Shown here in pieces: positions 39,988 to 47,112 of a stretch of 64,000 nt of DNA. Under the pieces are notes generated by a model. It had not been told where the DNA came from, made no database searches, and saw only the letters and a program-made list of their open reading frames with translations. Each line of letters starts with the position of its first letter. The stretch's first letter is position 1. Both the position numbers and the translations under genes were made by a program. Source of the DNA: Cellulomonas hominis (GTDB lineage Bacteria > Actinomycetota > Actinomycetes > Actinomycetales > Cellulomonadaceae); contig NZ_JACHDN010000001.1 in the NCBI RefSeq assembly GCF_014201095.1, positions 1,302,001 to 1,366,000 of the forward strand, given 5' to 3'.

Positions 39988-40256
39988 GACGCCGCCTTGG
40001 TGGAGGCGCAGGCGGCCTCGGCCCGGAGGACGAAGGTCGACGCCGTCAGGCCGAACACCTGGGCGACCGCGTCGAGCTCGGCCGGGGCGAAGGGGATGCG
40101 GCCGCTGACCTTCGCGGTGAGGGAGGCGCGGCGGGCGCCGATCTGCTCGGCGACGTCGCGGAGCGTGATGTCCGGCTTGCGGCGGGCGATCTCGGCGCGA
40201 ACCTCCGCGGCGACCGCCGCGTCCAGAGCCCTGGACCTGGATGGGTTCATCTGCAT
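39984..40256 (-). CDS. XRE-type HTH early regulator (Cro/excisionase position)
   Basis: A 90-residue protein with an XRE helix-turn-helix, ITLRDVAEQIGARRASLTAK and VSGRIPFAPAELDAVAQVFG. It is the first gene of the leftward cluster and divergent from the repressor, the usual Cro place. Its start codons lie inside one arm of the 21-bp inverted repeat. A role as Cro-like repressor is likely. It could also act with the integrase as directionality factor, which is untested. Confidence 0.7.
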   Translation of the reverse strand: MQMNPSRSRALDAAVAAEVRAEIARRKPDITLRDVAEQIGARRASLTAKVSGRIPFAPAELDAVAQVFGLTASTFVLRAEAACASTKAAS

Positions 40257-40287
40257 GGCGGACAGAATGAACCCATCCAGGTCCAGG
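40230..40287. promoter_or_regulatory. 21-bp perfect inverted repeat: lysogeny operator
   Basis: Arms 40230..40250 and 40267..40287 are exact reverse complements with a 16-base spacer. The right arm begins ATGAACCCATCC. The left arm covers codons 3 to 9 of the leftward HTH gene, and the right arm fills the space between its -35 and -10. The inner motif TGAACCCA recurs at 40308..40315 next to TGGGT in the repressor promoter. This fits a shared operator array. Confidence 0.7.
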
Positions 40288-40293
40288 CGTCAA
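40266..40293 (-). promoter_or_regulatory. Leftward early promoter
   Basis: On the complement TTGACG (40288..40293) is a good -35. After 16 to 17 bases comes TTCATT/TCATTC around 40266..40271 as a weak -10. The ATG follows about 10 bases after the -10. The spacer coincides with the operator arm, so repressor bound there would block it. Confidence 0.55.
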
Positions 40294-40298
40294 GGTGG

Positions 40299-40327
40299 TT
40301 GCGCCCGTGAACCCAAATGGGTACGTT
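40299..40327 (+). promoter_or_regulatory. Repressor promoter (leaderless)
   Basis: TTGCGC (40299..40304) and TACGTT (40322..40327) are 17 bases apart. The GTG at 40335 lies seven bases after the -10, so transcription would start at the start codon. The spacer contains ACCCAAATGGGT (40311..40322), a 5-2-5 dyad overlapping the -10, which suggests autoregulation. Confidence 0.55.
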
Positions 40328-40334
40328 CTGGCAC

Positions 40335-40742
40335 GTGGCTACATCCGCTAAGCCGATCCGGGACCTCGACCGCGAGGTCGCGTTCCTGCTGCTCGCAGCA
40401 GCCGAGAAGTCCGGCATGAACCGGCGCACCATGGCCGCGAGCGCCGAGATGTCCATGAACCGCCTGGGCAAGATCCTTCGGCAGGAGCCGCCGCCGGCGA
40501 GCATCGGCGAGTTCGGCGCGATCGCCCAGGTGCTCGGCCTGTCACTCGGAGAGGTCATGCGCGAGGCGGAGCGGCGGATCGAGGAGCGCGCGGCGGCCGG
40601 GGCCACCGTGCTGCCGTTCGGTCGCGGGCGCTCCGAGGATGACGAGATCGACAAGCTCATCACGCTGAACCCGGCGGCGTCGGACCCGGCTGAGGGGTAC
40701 GACCCGGACGCCGAGGTCGAGGCGCAGCAGGACCAGCCTTAG
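40335..40742 (+). CDS. XRE-type phage repressor
   Basis: A 135-residue protein from GTG 40335 (an ATG at 40317 would add six residues but overlaps the operator dyad). Residues ~20 to 75 are a helix-turn-helix (SGMNRRTMAASAEMSMNRLG, SIGEFGAIAQVLGLSLGEVM). A charged acidic tail rich in Asp/Glu/Gln ends the protein. It is divergent from the early HTH gene and followed by an ImmA-type peptidase, the order of repressors inactivated by ImmA/IrrE proteases. No ribosome-binding site is visible, consistent with a leaderless mRNA. Confidence 0.75.
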   Translation: MATSAKPIRDLDREVAFLLLAAAEKSGMNRRTMAASAEMSMNRLGKILRQEPPPASIGEFGAIAQVLGLSLGEVMREAERRIEERAAAGATVLPFGRGRSEDDEIDKLITLNPAASDPAEGYDPDAEVEAQQDQP

Positions 40743-40764
40743 TGGTCGTTCAGGGGGCGGTGTC

Positions 40765-41184
40765 GTGATGGAGGAGCTGCTTGCCCTCGCGACGGAGCGA
40801 GGGGTGCGGGTCGCGTGGCGGGACCTCGGCCGGCGCGCCGGTGAGTACCACTCGAGCGGGCTGATCCTGCTCAACCCTCGCCGGACCGAGACCGTCCAGC
40901 GCGTCACGCTCGCGCACGAGCTCGGGCACGCGCACTACGGGCACACCTGGACCGATGACCCGCGCGAGCACGAGCACCGCGAGCGCCTGGCGGACCGGCA
41001 CGGGGCGCGGCTGCTGATCTCGCCGTCGGCCTACGCCGCGGCGGAGCGGCTGGTCGGTCCGCACCCGGGGGCGCTGGCGCGCGAGCTCGGGGTGACGGCG
41101 AGCGTCGTCGAGACGTGGCGTGCGGACGCGCTCCGGGCCGGGATCCCGACGCAGCGAGGGCGGGATCTGCGTGTCGCGGGCTGA
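40765..41184 (+). CDS. ImmA/IrrE-family metallopeptidase
   Basis: A 139-residue protein. HELGHAHYGH (from ETVQRVTLAHELGHAHYGH) is the zinc HExxH motif, with the later Glu in EHEHRERLADRHGARLLISP. The C-terminal HTH-like end reads ARELGVTASVVETWRADALR. ImmA-type proteins cleave the phage repressor to allow induction (known from ICEBs1 and related phages). GTG 40765 and ATG 40768 are adjacent candidate starts after AGGGGG. Confidence 0.82.
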   Translation: MMEELLALATERGVRVAWRDLGRRAGEYHSSGLILLNPRRTETVQRVTLAHELGHAHYGHTWTDDPREHEHRERLADRHGARLLISPSAYAAAERLVGPHPGALARELGVTASVVETWRADALRAGIPTQRGRDLRVAG

Positions 41185-42706
41185 TGCCCGGCTTCGGGCG
41201 GTGCCGGAGCGCGCCGAGCGGGCGCTGCTCCTCATCCGGGTGTCCAAGGAACGCGAGGGGATGATCGCGCCGGAGCTCCAGCGCGACGCGACGCGCGAGC
41301 ACTGCGCCCGGCGCGGGTACGAGGTCGTGGACACGATCGAGGGGATCGACGAGTCCGGGTCGCGGGCTCGGTCCGCGTGGTGGCCGCGGCTCGACGCCGC
41401 GATCGCGCGCGTCGTGGCGGGCGAGGTCGACGTCATCGTCGTCTGGGAGCTGTCTCGCACCGCGCGCAACCGGCTGCGGTGGGCGGTCGCGCTCGACCAG
41501 GTCGAGGCCGCGGGCGGGCGGATCGAGTCGGCCACCGAGCCGATCGACCAGACGACGGCGGCGGGCCGGTTTCAGCGCGGCATGCTCGCCGAGATGCACG
41601 CCTACCGGGCCGAGGCCATCGGCGAGGGATGGAAGGCCACGATCGCCCGCCGGCGCCGGGCCGGGCTGCCGCACTCGGGCGGGCAGCGCTTCGGGTACCG
41701 GCCGGGCGACGACGGCCGGTTCGAGCCCGACCCCGAGACCGCGCCGATCCTGGCGGAGGCCTACCGCCGGTACTCCGCCGGCGCGGGGCTGCGGGCGCTG
41801 TGCACGTGGCTCACCGCGCTCGGCATCCGCACGAGCCGCGGCGGGCTGTACTCGCACGACACCCTGGGCCGGATGCTCGACAGCGGCTTCGGCGCCGGGC
41901 TGCTGCGCGTGCACGACCCGGACTGCACCGACCGGCACCCCGCGGGGACCGACGTCGGCCGCTGCCCGCAGCGGACCTACCTGCCCGGCGCGCACACGGC
42001 GGTCATCGACACCGCGACGTGGGACGCCTACCTCGACGCCCGGGCCGACCGGACCACCATCGCACCGCGGCACCGGCGCGCCTCTACGCCGTTGTCCGGG
42101 GTCGCCCGCTGCGGAGCGTGCGGGTACACACTGACCTACGAGCGGGAGAAGACCCGCAAGCGGGGGACCCAGGCGCCCAGGTTCTCGTGCCTGCGCGCGG
42201 GCTGCCGGCGCTCGTCCGTCAGGTACTCCGTGGCCGAGGCCGCCGTCGTGGCGTGGCTCTCGACCGTCGAGGCGCAGATGGGTGCCGCGTCCGCGAGCGC
42301 CGAGCAGTCGTCCGCCGCGGCGCAGGTGCAGGCGGAGCGGGCGGCACGGGCGGTCACGGACGCCGCCCGCGCGCTGGCGCAGCTCACCGTGGACCACGCG
42401 CGGCGGATCGTGCCGACGTCCGCCTACGAGGCGGCGCGCGACGCGCTCGTCGCCGAGCAGAGCGCCGCGCAGGCCACCCTCGAGCGGCTCATCCGGCGCG
42501 CCTCCGCGAGCGCGGATCACGCCATGGCGGCGGCGCGCCTGCTCGAGACGTGGGGGTCGGCGCCGGCCGAGGACCTCGCGCCGATGCTGCGCGGTCTGTG
42601 CACGGTGTGGGTCGTCCGGCGCGAAGGCGCGCGCGGGTGCGACGTGCGCATCGTCGGGGCGTGGGAGCCGAGCCCGGAACCGACGCGGCCCATCCCCCGG
42701 GACTAG
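41171..42706 (+). CDS. int: Large serine integrase
   Basis: A 511-residue recombinase from GTG 41171. The catalytic domain starts ALLLIRVSKEREGMIAPELQ with the nucleophilic Ser in RVS and has WELSRTARNRLRWAVALDQV later. The recombinase domain is GGQRFGYRPGDDGRFEPDPE and beyond. A zinc ribbon follows at RCGACGYTLTYERE and FSCLRAGC. A coiled-coil stretch (residues ~385 to 460) precedes the C-terminus. It recombines attP with attB in tadA. Its stop TAG (42704..42706) touches the attR phage arm. Confidence 0.93.
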   Translation: MSRADARLRAVPERAERALLLIRVSKEREGMIAPELQRDATREHCARRGYEVVDTIEGIDESGSRARSAWWPRLDAAIARVVAGEVDVIVVWELSRTARNRLRWAVALDQVEAAGGRIESATEPIDQTTAAGRFQRGMLAEMHAYRAEAIGEGWKATIARRRRAGLPHSGGQRFGYRPGDDGRFEPDPETAPILAEAYRRYSAGAGLRALCTWLTALGIRTSRGGLYSHDTLGRMLDSGFGAGLLRVHDPDCTDRHPAGTDVGRCPQRTYLPGAHTAVIDTATWDAYLDARADRTTIAPRHRRASTPLSGVARCGACGYTLTYEREKTRKRGTQAPRFSCLRAGCRRSSVRYSVAEAAVVAWLSTVEAQMGAASASAEQSSAAAQVQAERAARAVTDAARALAQLTVDHARRIVPTSAYEAARDALVAEQSAAQATLERLIRRASASADHAMAAARLLETWGSAPAEDLAPMLRGLCTVWVVRREGARGCDVRIVGAWEPSPEPTRPIPRD

Positions 42707-42757
42707 ATACCGAGGTTGCGCGCGTGCACGGTGGTGCAGCCGCCGTCGTGCCCCGTG
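42707..42757. other. attR: right prophage attachment junction
   Basis: Phage side: ATACCGAGGT (42707..42716) and GCGTGCACG (42722..42730). The probable crossover GT is at 42731..42732. Host tadA sequence starts at once with GGTGCAGCCGCC. Combining the phage halves gives a 50-bp attP: 10-bp arms, 5-base spacers, 9-bp inner arms and a central GT. Of the 24 symmetric pairs, 22 match. Confidence 0.9.
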
Positions 42758-43623
42758 TTGAGCGCCCCGAGGACCTCGCGGACCTCGGCGCCGCGGCACT
42801 CCCCGAGGACCACCCGGTCGGGGCGCATCCGCAGCGACTCCCGCACCAGGTCGGCGAGGTCCACGCCGCCGGCACCCTCGACGTTCGGGCGCCGGGCGAG
42901 CAGCCGGACGACGTGCGGGTGCCGGGGTGCGAGCTCGCCGGCCTCCTCGACGCAGACGATGCGCTCCCCGGGGTCGGCGCACGACAGCAGGGTGGACAGG
43001 AGCGTGGTCTTCCCGGTCCCGGTCGCCCCGGAGACCAGCAGGTTCGCGCGGGCGCGCACCAGGCGGCGCAGGACGTCCGCGACCTGCGGCGCCAGCATGC
43101 CGCTGCCGACGAGCTCGCCGAGCGTGAAGGCGCGGTGCCGCACGACCCGCAGCGACAGCAGCGTGCAGCCGTCGGCCACGGGCGGCAGCACCGCGTGCAG
43201 CCGGGTGCCGTCAGGCAGCCGGGCGTCGGCGGCCGGTCGCGCGTCGTCGAGCCGCTGACCGCCCGCGGCCGCGAGCCGCACGGCCAGCTCGCGGACCCGC
43301 GCCGCGTCGCCCAGGTCGACCGGGACGCGCACCAGCCGCCCGGCACGCTCCGCCCAGACCTCGCCCGGTCCGTTCACGAGGACGTCGGTCACCTCGGGGT
43401 CGTCGAGCAGCTGTTGCAGGGGTCCGGCGCCCAGGATCTCCGCGCGGACGGCCGGCTCCACCTCCGCGAGCGCCGCGCTGCCGAGCACCCGGCCGCTGTC
43501 CCGCAGGGCTGCCGCGACCCGCTCGGCCGTCACGGGGCCGCCCTCCTCCGCGAGCCGGCGGCGGACCAGCCCGGCGAGGCCGAGCACGTCGAGCGCGCCG
43601 GGTGCACCGGGCGTCCCGGGCCC

Positions 43624-43650
43624 CGCGGTCACCGCGGTCACCGCGGTCAC
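43624..43650 (-). repeat. Three tandem 9-bp repeats at tadA start
   Basis: CGCGGTCAC occurs three times in a row and encodes the TAVTAVTA start of TadA. It may allow slippage changes in the leader, but it lies outside the folded domain. Confidence 0.6.
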
Positions 43651-44591
43651 CGCAGACGCTCCGCGATCCGGCCGACCTCGCGCGCGACGGCCCCCGGCAG
43701 CACGGGGCCCACGCCGCGGTCGACCGCCTCACCCAGCCCGCGCACCCACGGCAGCGACCCGACGACCCGCAGCCCCAGCGCCGCGCCCACCTCGTCCGGG
43801 CCGAGACCGCCCGGAGCCGGACCGCGCGCCACGAGCCCGACGCCCGCCACCCGGTCCGCGAGGGCGTCACGCACCAGCCGCGCGCCGGCGACCGCCGGCA
43901 CGTCGCGGGGCGTCACGAGCAGCACGCTCCGGCACGCGGCCAGGGGCGCCCGCGCGCCCGGACCGTCGCCCCCCGCCAGCACGGCGGTCCGGTCCAGGTC
44001 GACCACGACCGAGGCGTAGGCCCGCGCGAGCGCCGCGAGGACGTCGGGCAGGGCGTCCGCGGGCGCCGGGCCGGGCCGGTCGTCGTCGGTCGGCAGGACG
44101 GCGCACCGGCCCCAGCGCATGAGGTTCCCGGCGAGCAGCGCGGGGTCGACCGCCCCGCGCGCGCCCGTGAGGTCGGGCCAGCGCAGCCCGGGATGCGCCT
44201 CCAGGCCGAGCACCGTGTCGAGCGACGGGCCCGGGCCCGCCTCCACCAGGACCGTCGGCCGGCGACGGGCGAGCGACCGCGCGAGCACGGCGGCCAGCGT
44301 GGTCGCCCCGGCACCGCCGCGGGCGCCCACCACCCCGACGACGCCCACGCCGTCGGCACCGCGGACGCCGCCGGTGCGCGGGGCGTCGTCGCCCGGCGAG
44401 CGGTCGTCGCCCAGGCGGCGGTCCCCGCCGGGTGGGCCGTCCGCTCGCGGTGGTCCGTCCCCGCCCGAACGGCCGTCCGGGCGCAGCACGCCGCCCCGGA
44501 CCGGCCGGTGGTCCCCCGCGGGTCCTGCGCCGTGCCGCCCTCCGCCCGCGCTCCGCCGTCCTCCGCCCGACGCCCCGCGTCCGTCCCGCAT
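43647..44591 (-). CDS. CpaE-like (Rv3660c-type) pilus localisation ATPase
   Basis: A 314-residue protein. The first 95 residues are Gly/Arg/Asp-rich and disordered. A MinD/ParA-like fold follows: the deviant Walker A VVGARGGAGATTLAAVLARS, SVVVDLDRTAVLAGG and SVLLVTPRDVPAVAGARLV. In actinobacteria it is the first gene of the tad set and places or times the apparatus. AGGAGG six bases before ATG 44589..44591 fixes the start. Confidence 0.75.
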   Translation of the reverse strand: MRDGRGASGGGRRSAGGGRHGAGPAGDHRPVRGGVLRPDGRSGGDGPPRADGPPGGDRRLGDDRSPGDDAPRTGGVRGADGVGVVGVVGARGGAGATTLAAVLARSLARRRPTVLVEAGPGPSLDTVLGLEAHPGLRWPDLTGARGAVDPALLAGNLMRWGRCAVLPTDDDRPGPAPADALPDVLAALARAYASVVVDLDRTAVLAGGDGPGARAPLAACRSVLLVTPRDVPAVAGARLVRDALADRVAGVGLVARGPAPGGLGPDEVGAALGLRVVGSLPWVRGLGEAVDRGVGPVLPGAVAREVGRIAERLR

Positions 44592-44707
44592 CCGCCGCCT
44601 CCTCGTCCCGTCGACCACGCTCCCCGCGCCGACCCCGCCCGGCCGGTCCACCACCGCCCCGACCCTCGCCCGCCCCCGCATCCCCCACCAGCCGCGGCGC
44701 CCCGCCC

Positions 44708-44750
44708 CTGGGGACCGCGCACGCCCGGCGCGCCTGTGGAGGAGTCGGTG
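44708..44750 (-). promoter_or_regulatory. Shared tad-locus upstream element, copy 2
   Basis: Partner of 1345..1387 (32 of 43 positions identical, no gap). It lies 117 to 159 bases upstream of the cpaE-like gene in the divergent gap to the HAD gene. A perfect 7-bp hairpin (44751..44767) follows on the HAD side. Confidence 0.5.
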
Positions 44751-44814
44751 CCCGCTCCCCGAGCGGGCAGGCGGCCCGCGGCTCGTTACGCTCGACCCAG
44801 GAGGCCCCGTCCCG

Positions 44815-45696
44815 ATGACCGACACCCCCGCCGCGCCGGACACCCCCGGACCGCCGGCCACGCCCGACGACGCGCGCCCGCCGCTGCGGCCGGCCGCGTT
44901 CTTCGACCTGGACAAGACCGTCATCGCCACGTCGGCGGCGACGGCGTTCGCGCGCCCGTTCCTGGTGGGCGGCCTGCTGAGCCGCCGGGCGATGGTGCGG
45001 TCGGCGGGGGCGCAGATCGCGTTCCTGCTCGGGTCGGCCACGGAGGGCCGCACGGAGCGGGTGCGGGCGCAGCTGTCCGCGATGGTGACCGGCTGGGACG
45101 TCGAGCGGGTGTCCGCGATCGTGGCCGAGAGCCTGCACGAGGCCATCGACGCGGTGCTGTACGCGGAGGCGCTCGACCTGGTGGCGGAGCACCACGCGGC
45201 CGGGCACGACGTGGTCGTCGTCTCGGCGTCGAGCGACGAGCTGGTGCGGCCGATCGCCGGGCTCATCGGGGCGGACGAGGTGATCTCGTCCCGGATGGCG
45301 GTGGCCGACGGGCGGTACACCGGCGAGATCGCGTTCTACGCGTACGGCGAGGCCAAGGCGGAGGCGATGCGGGACCTCGCGCGCCGGCGCGGGTACGACC
45401 TGGCGGCGTCCTCGGCGTACACCGACTCGGCCACCGACGCCCCGATGCTCGCCGCCGTGGGCCATCCCTTCGTGGTGAACCCGGACCGGGCGCTGCGCCG
45501 GATGGCGGCGGAGCGCGGCTGGTCGACGGTGACGTTCCGGCGGCAGGTGCTGGTGCGGGCGCGGCGACGGCCGGTCCGGCTCCGCCAGCTGACGGGCGCC
45601 GCAGGCCCGCGCGCCGAGCTCGCCGCGGCCGTGGCGCTGGCCCTGGTCGTCGGCGCGCTCGCCGGCGCCTGGTGGTTCCGGCGCCGTCCGGCCTGA
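44815..45696 (+). CDS. HAD-IB phosphatase (SerB-like) with C-terminal membrane helix
   Basis: A 293-residue protein. HAD motif I is AAFFDLDKTVIATSAA (Asp nucleophile). Motif II is VVVVSASSDELVRPIAGLIG and motif III/IV is SAYTDSATDAPMLAAVGHPF. The C-terminal ELAAAVALALVVGALAGAWW is a membrane helix, typical of the actinobacterial HAD-IB hydrolases near tad genes. The substrate is unknown. AGGAGG precedes ATG 44815, which replaces several longer in-frame starts. Confidence 0.82.
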   Translation: MTDTPAAPDTPGPPATPDDARPPLRPAAFFDLDKTVIATSAATAFARPFLVGGLLSRRAMVRSAGAQIAFLLGSATEGRTERVRAQLSAMVTGWDVERVSAIVAESLHEAIDAVLYAEALDLVAEHHAAGHDVVVVSASSDELVRPIAGLIGADEVISSRMAVADGRYTGEIAFYAYGEAKAEAMRDLARRRGYDLAASSAYTDSATDAPMLAAVGHPFVVNPDRALRRMAAERGWSTVTFRRQVLVRARRRPVRLRQLTGAAGPRAELAAAVALALVVGALAGAWWFRRRPA

Positions 45697-45979
45697 CGTC
45701 GCCGGCCCGCCACCACCAGGACAAACGTCGCATTCCGCCCGGCGGCGGTCCGGGTCGCGGACTCGGTTCTCACGATGCGGTCGGACCGGCCCGCCCACCT
45801 GGGAGTTCGCCGCCCGCTCTTCCCCCACCCGAGGCGCTGGGGTGTGATGGGGAGCACAACTGAACGACCCGAGGGAACCCACGCGCGATCCGTCCACGCA
45901 TAGGACGCGTCGAACGGGCTCGATCCCGCATCGACTGACCATGTGCACGCCTGATAACCCTCGCGGTCGTCCCGTTCGG

Positions 45980-46007
45980 CGACGGCGTCCCCCACCGGGC
46001 GCCGTCG
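45980..46007 (+). terminator. Hairpin upstream of the TetR gene
   Basis: CGACGGCG (45980..45987) and CGCCGTCG (46000..46007) form an 8-bp stem with a 12-base loop. It lies in the 382-base gap between the HAD and TetR genes. It may end HAD transcription or lie in the TetR leader. The rest of this gap shows nothing coding, only a TGATAAC-like AT-richer patch near 45952. Confidence 0.4.
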
Positions 46008-46078
46008 TCCGTGTCCGGGGTCCGCCACGGACCGGACCACGTCCTCGCCCGGCGCCCGCGGCGACTACCCTCCGACGG

Positions 46079-46870
46079 GTGACCTCGCCGGACGACCAGC
46101 GCCCCCCGGGGCGTCCCCGGGCGCCCGACCTGGAGGAGCGCGCGCTGGCGGCGGTGCTCGACGTCTTCGGTGAGAAGGGCTGGACCGGCCTGACGATCGC
46201 CGAGGTCGCGTCGCGCGCGCGGGTCGGCAAGTCGTCGCTGTACCTGCGGTGGCCGAACAAGGCCGCGATGCTCGCCGACGCGCTGCGCCAGGTGCAGGCG
46301 GAGCCCGCCGACCAGCCCACCGACCCCACGGCGGACCCCGCAGCCGCCCCCGACCCCGCCCCCGCGGCCGCCCCCGACGCCGCCCCCGCGGCCGCCGACG
46401 ACGCCGCCACCGACCCCGCCGACTCCCTCCGCGACTACCTCGTCGCCCACGCCCAGCGCCGCGCCGACCTCTACCTCGGCAAGGACGGCCTGGCGATGCT
46501 CCGCCTCTACGTCGAGGCGCGCGCGTTCCCGGTCCCGCTCGCGGACGTCCGGCACGAGGCGATCACGCGGTTCGTGCTGAGCGAGCGGCAGCGCGTCGAG
46601 CGGGCGATCCGCGAGGGGGAGCTCCCGCCGGGGACGTCGGCCGTGCACCTGCTGGACGCCATCGAGGGCTCGGTGCTCATGCACGTCCTGGTCACGCCGC
46701 CGCACCTGCTCGACCGGGTCCGCTCGACGATGCCGGCGTACCTCGAGCGCATGGTGGACCTGCAGCTCGCCGCCGCCACGGCACCCGCGGCGGCGGCGAG
46801 CGGAGCCCCCGAGCCCGCACCCCGGGCTCAGCCCTCCCGGAACCGCACCCCGAACCCGCCGCGCGGGTAG
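46079..46870 (+). CDS. TetR-family transcriptional regulator
   Basis: A 263-residue protein from GTG 46079. The DNA-binding domain is LAAVLDVFGEKGWTGLTIAE then VASRARVGKSSLYLRWPNKA. A Pro/Ala/Asp-rich insertion (about residues 80 to 115) separates it from the helical ligand domain (LARDYLVAHAQRR-like, then LERMVDLQLAAA), with a low-complexity tail. It converges on fixX with a 43-base overlap. It is the natural candidate to bind the palindrome between the acyl-CoA dehydrogenase and CoA-transferase genes; that is inference. Confidence 0.82.
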   Translation: MTSPDDQRPPGRPRAPDLEERALAAVLDVFGEKGWTGLTIAEVASRARVGKSSLYLRWPNKAAMLADALRQVQAEPADQPTDPTADPAAAPDPAPAAAPDAAPAAADDAATDPADSLRDYLVAHAQRRADLYLGKDGLAMLRLYVEARAFPVPLADVRHEAITRFVLSERQRVERAIREGELPPGTSAVHLLDAIEGSVLMHVLVTPPHLLDRVRSTMPAYLERMVDLQLAAATAPAAAASGAPEPAPRAQPSRNRTPNPPRG

Positions 46871-47112
46871 CGCCAGGTGAGCGCCCCGGGCGCCGCGACC
46901 GCCAGGCACGTCCCGCACTCCAGGCACGCGGCGTACTCGACGTCGATCTGCCCGTCCCGCTCCGAGTACACCCCGGCGGGGCAGACGGCGATGATCCGCT
47001 TCCCCGTGCCGGTGGTCCGGCAGAGCTCCTGGTCGACGACGATGTGGGACTCCTCCTCGTCGACCTCGTACCGGTTGGCCCCGAGCCGCTCCGGGATCGT
47101 CTGCGCCTTCAC
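46828..47112 (-). CDS. fixX: FixX-like ferredoxin
   Basis: A 94-residue protein with ERLGANRYEVDEEESHIVVD, then RIIAVCPAGVYSE and YAACLECGTCLAVAAP, and the terminal YPRGGFGVRF typical of FixX. The CPAG and CxxCxxC cysteines suit an iron-sulfur cluster that passes electrons from the FixC flavoprotein. GTG 47110..47112 overlaps the fixC stop (GTGA) and gives the family length. An ATG at 47133 would add seven residues. Confidence 0.85.
   Translation of the reverse strand: MKAQTIPERLGANRYEVDEEESHIVVDQELCRTTGTGKRIIAVCPAGVYSERDGQIDVEYAACLECGTCLAVAAPGALTWRYPRGGFGVRFREG

Larger units (their letters stand above)
3023..42731. mobile_element. Complete serine-integrase siphovirus prophage inserted in tadA
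   Basis: The span is bounded by attL and attR with a shared 11-bp core. It contains a large serine integrase, a lysogeny switch, a replication and accessory region, terminase, portal, scaffold, capsid, tail genes with a frameshifted chaperone pair, tape measure, endolysin and membrane proteins. No structural gene is visibly broken, so the element looks intact. Crossover to crossover it is 39,708 bp. Nearly all genes run leftward from 40256. The integrase, ImmA peptidase and repressor run rightward at the right end. Confidence 0.93.
42703..43650 (-). pseudogene. tadA: N-terminal part of TadA/CpaF pilus ATPase, severed by prophage
   Basis: 315 codons, of which 310 are host. It carries the CpaF N-terminal domain (LVRRRLAEEGGPVTAERVAA) and Walker A NLLVSGATGTGKTTLLSTLL. 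The Asp box CVEEAGELAPRHPHVVRLLA, the arginine region RMRPDRVVLGECRGAEVREV and the His motif HDGGCTTVHA follow. After Ala310 the phage arm adds RNLGI and a TAG stop. It lacks the last 92 residues found at 2734..3010. Without them the hexamer C-terminal domain is incomplete and activity is unlikely. The GTG start overlaps the cpaE-like stop. Confidence 0.92.

Noticed and set aside
43624..43650. Tandem 9-bp repeats considered as a phase-variation tract
   Set aside because: The unit is a multiple of three, so length change would not shift the frame, and it encodes only a flexible leader.
41377..44019. 880-codon rightward frame across the integrase and tadA
   Set aside because: It runs through attR into host DNA in a frame unrelated to the integrase, with Arg-rich low-complexity translation. 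It is a high-GC artefact.
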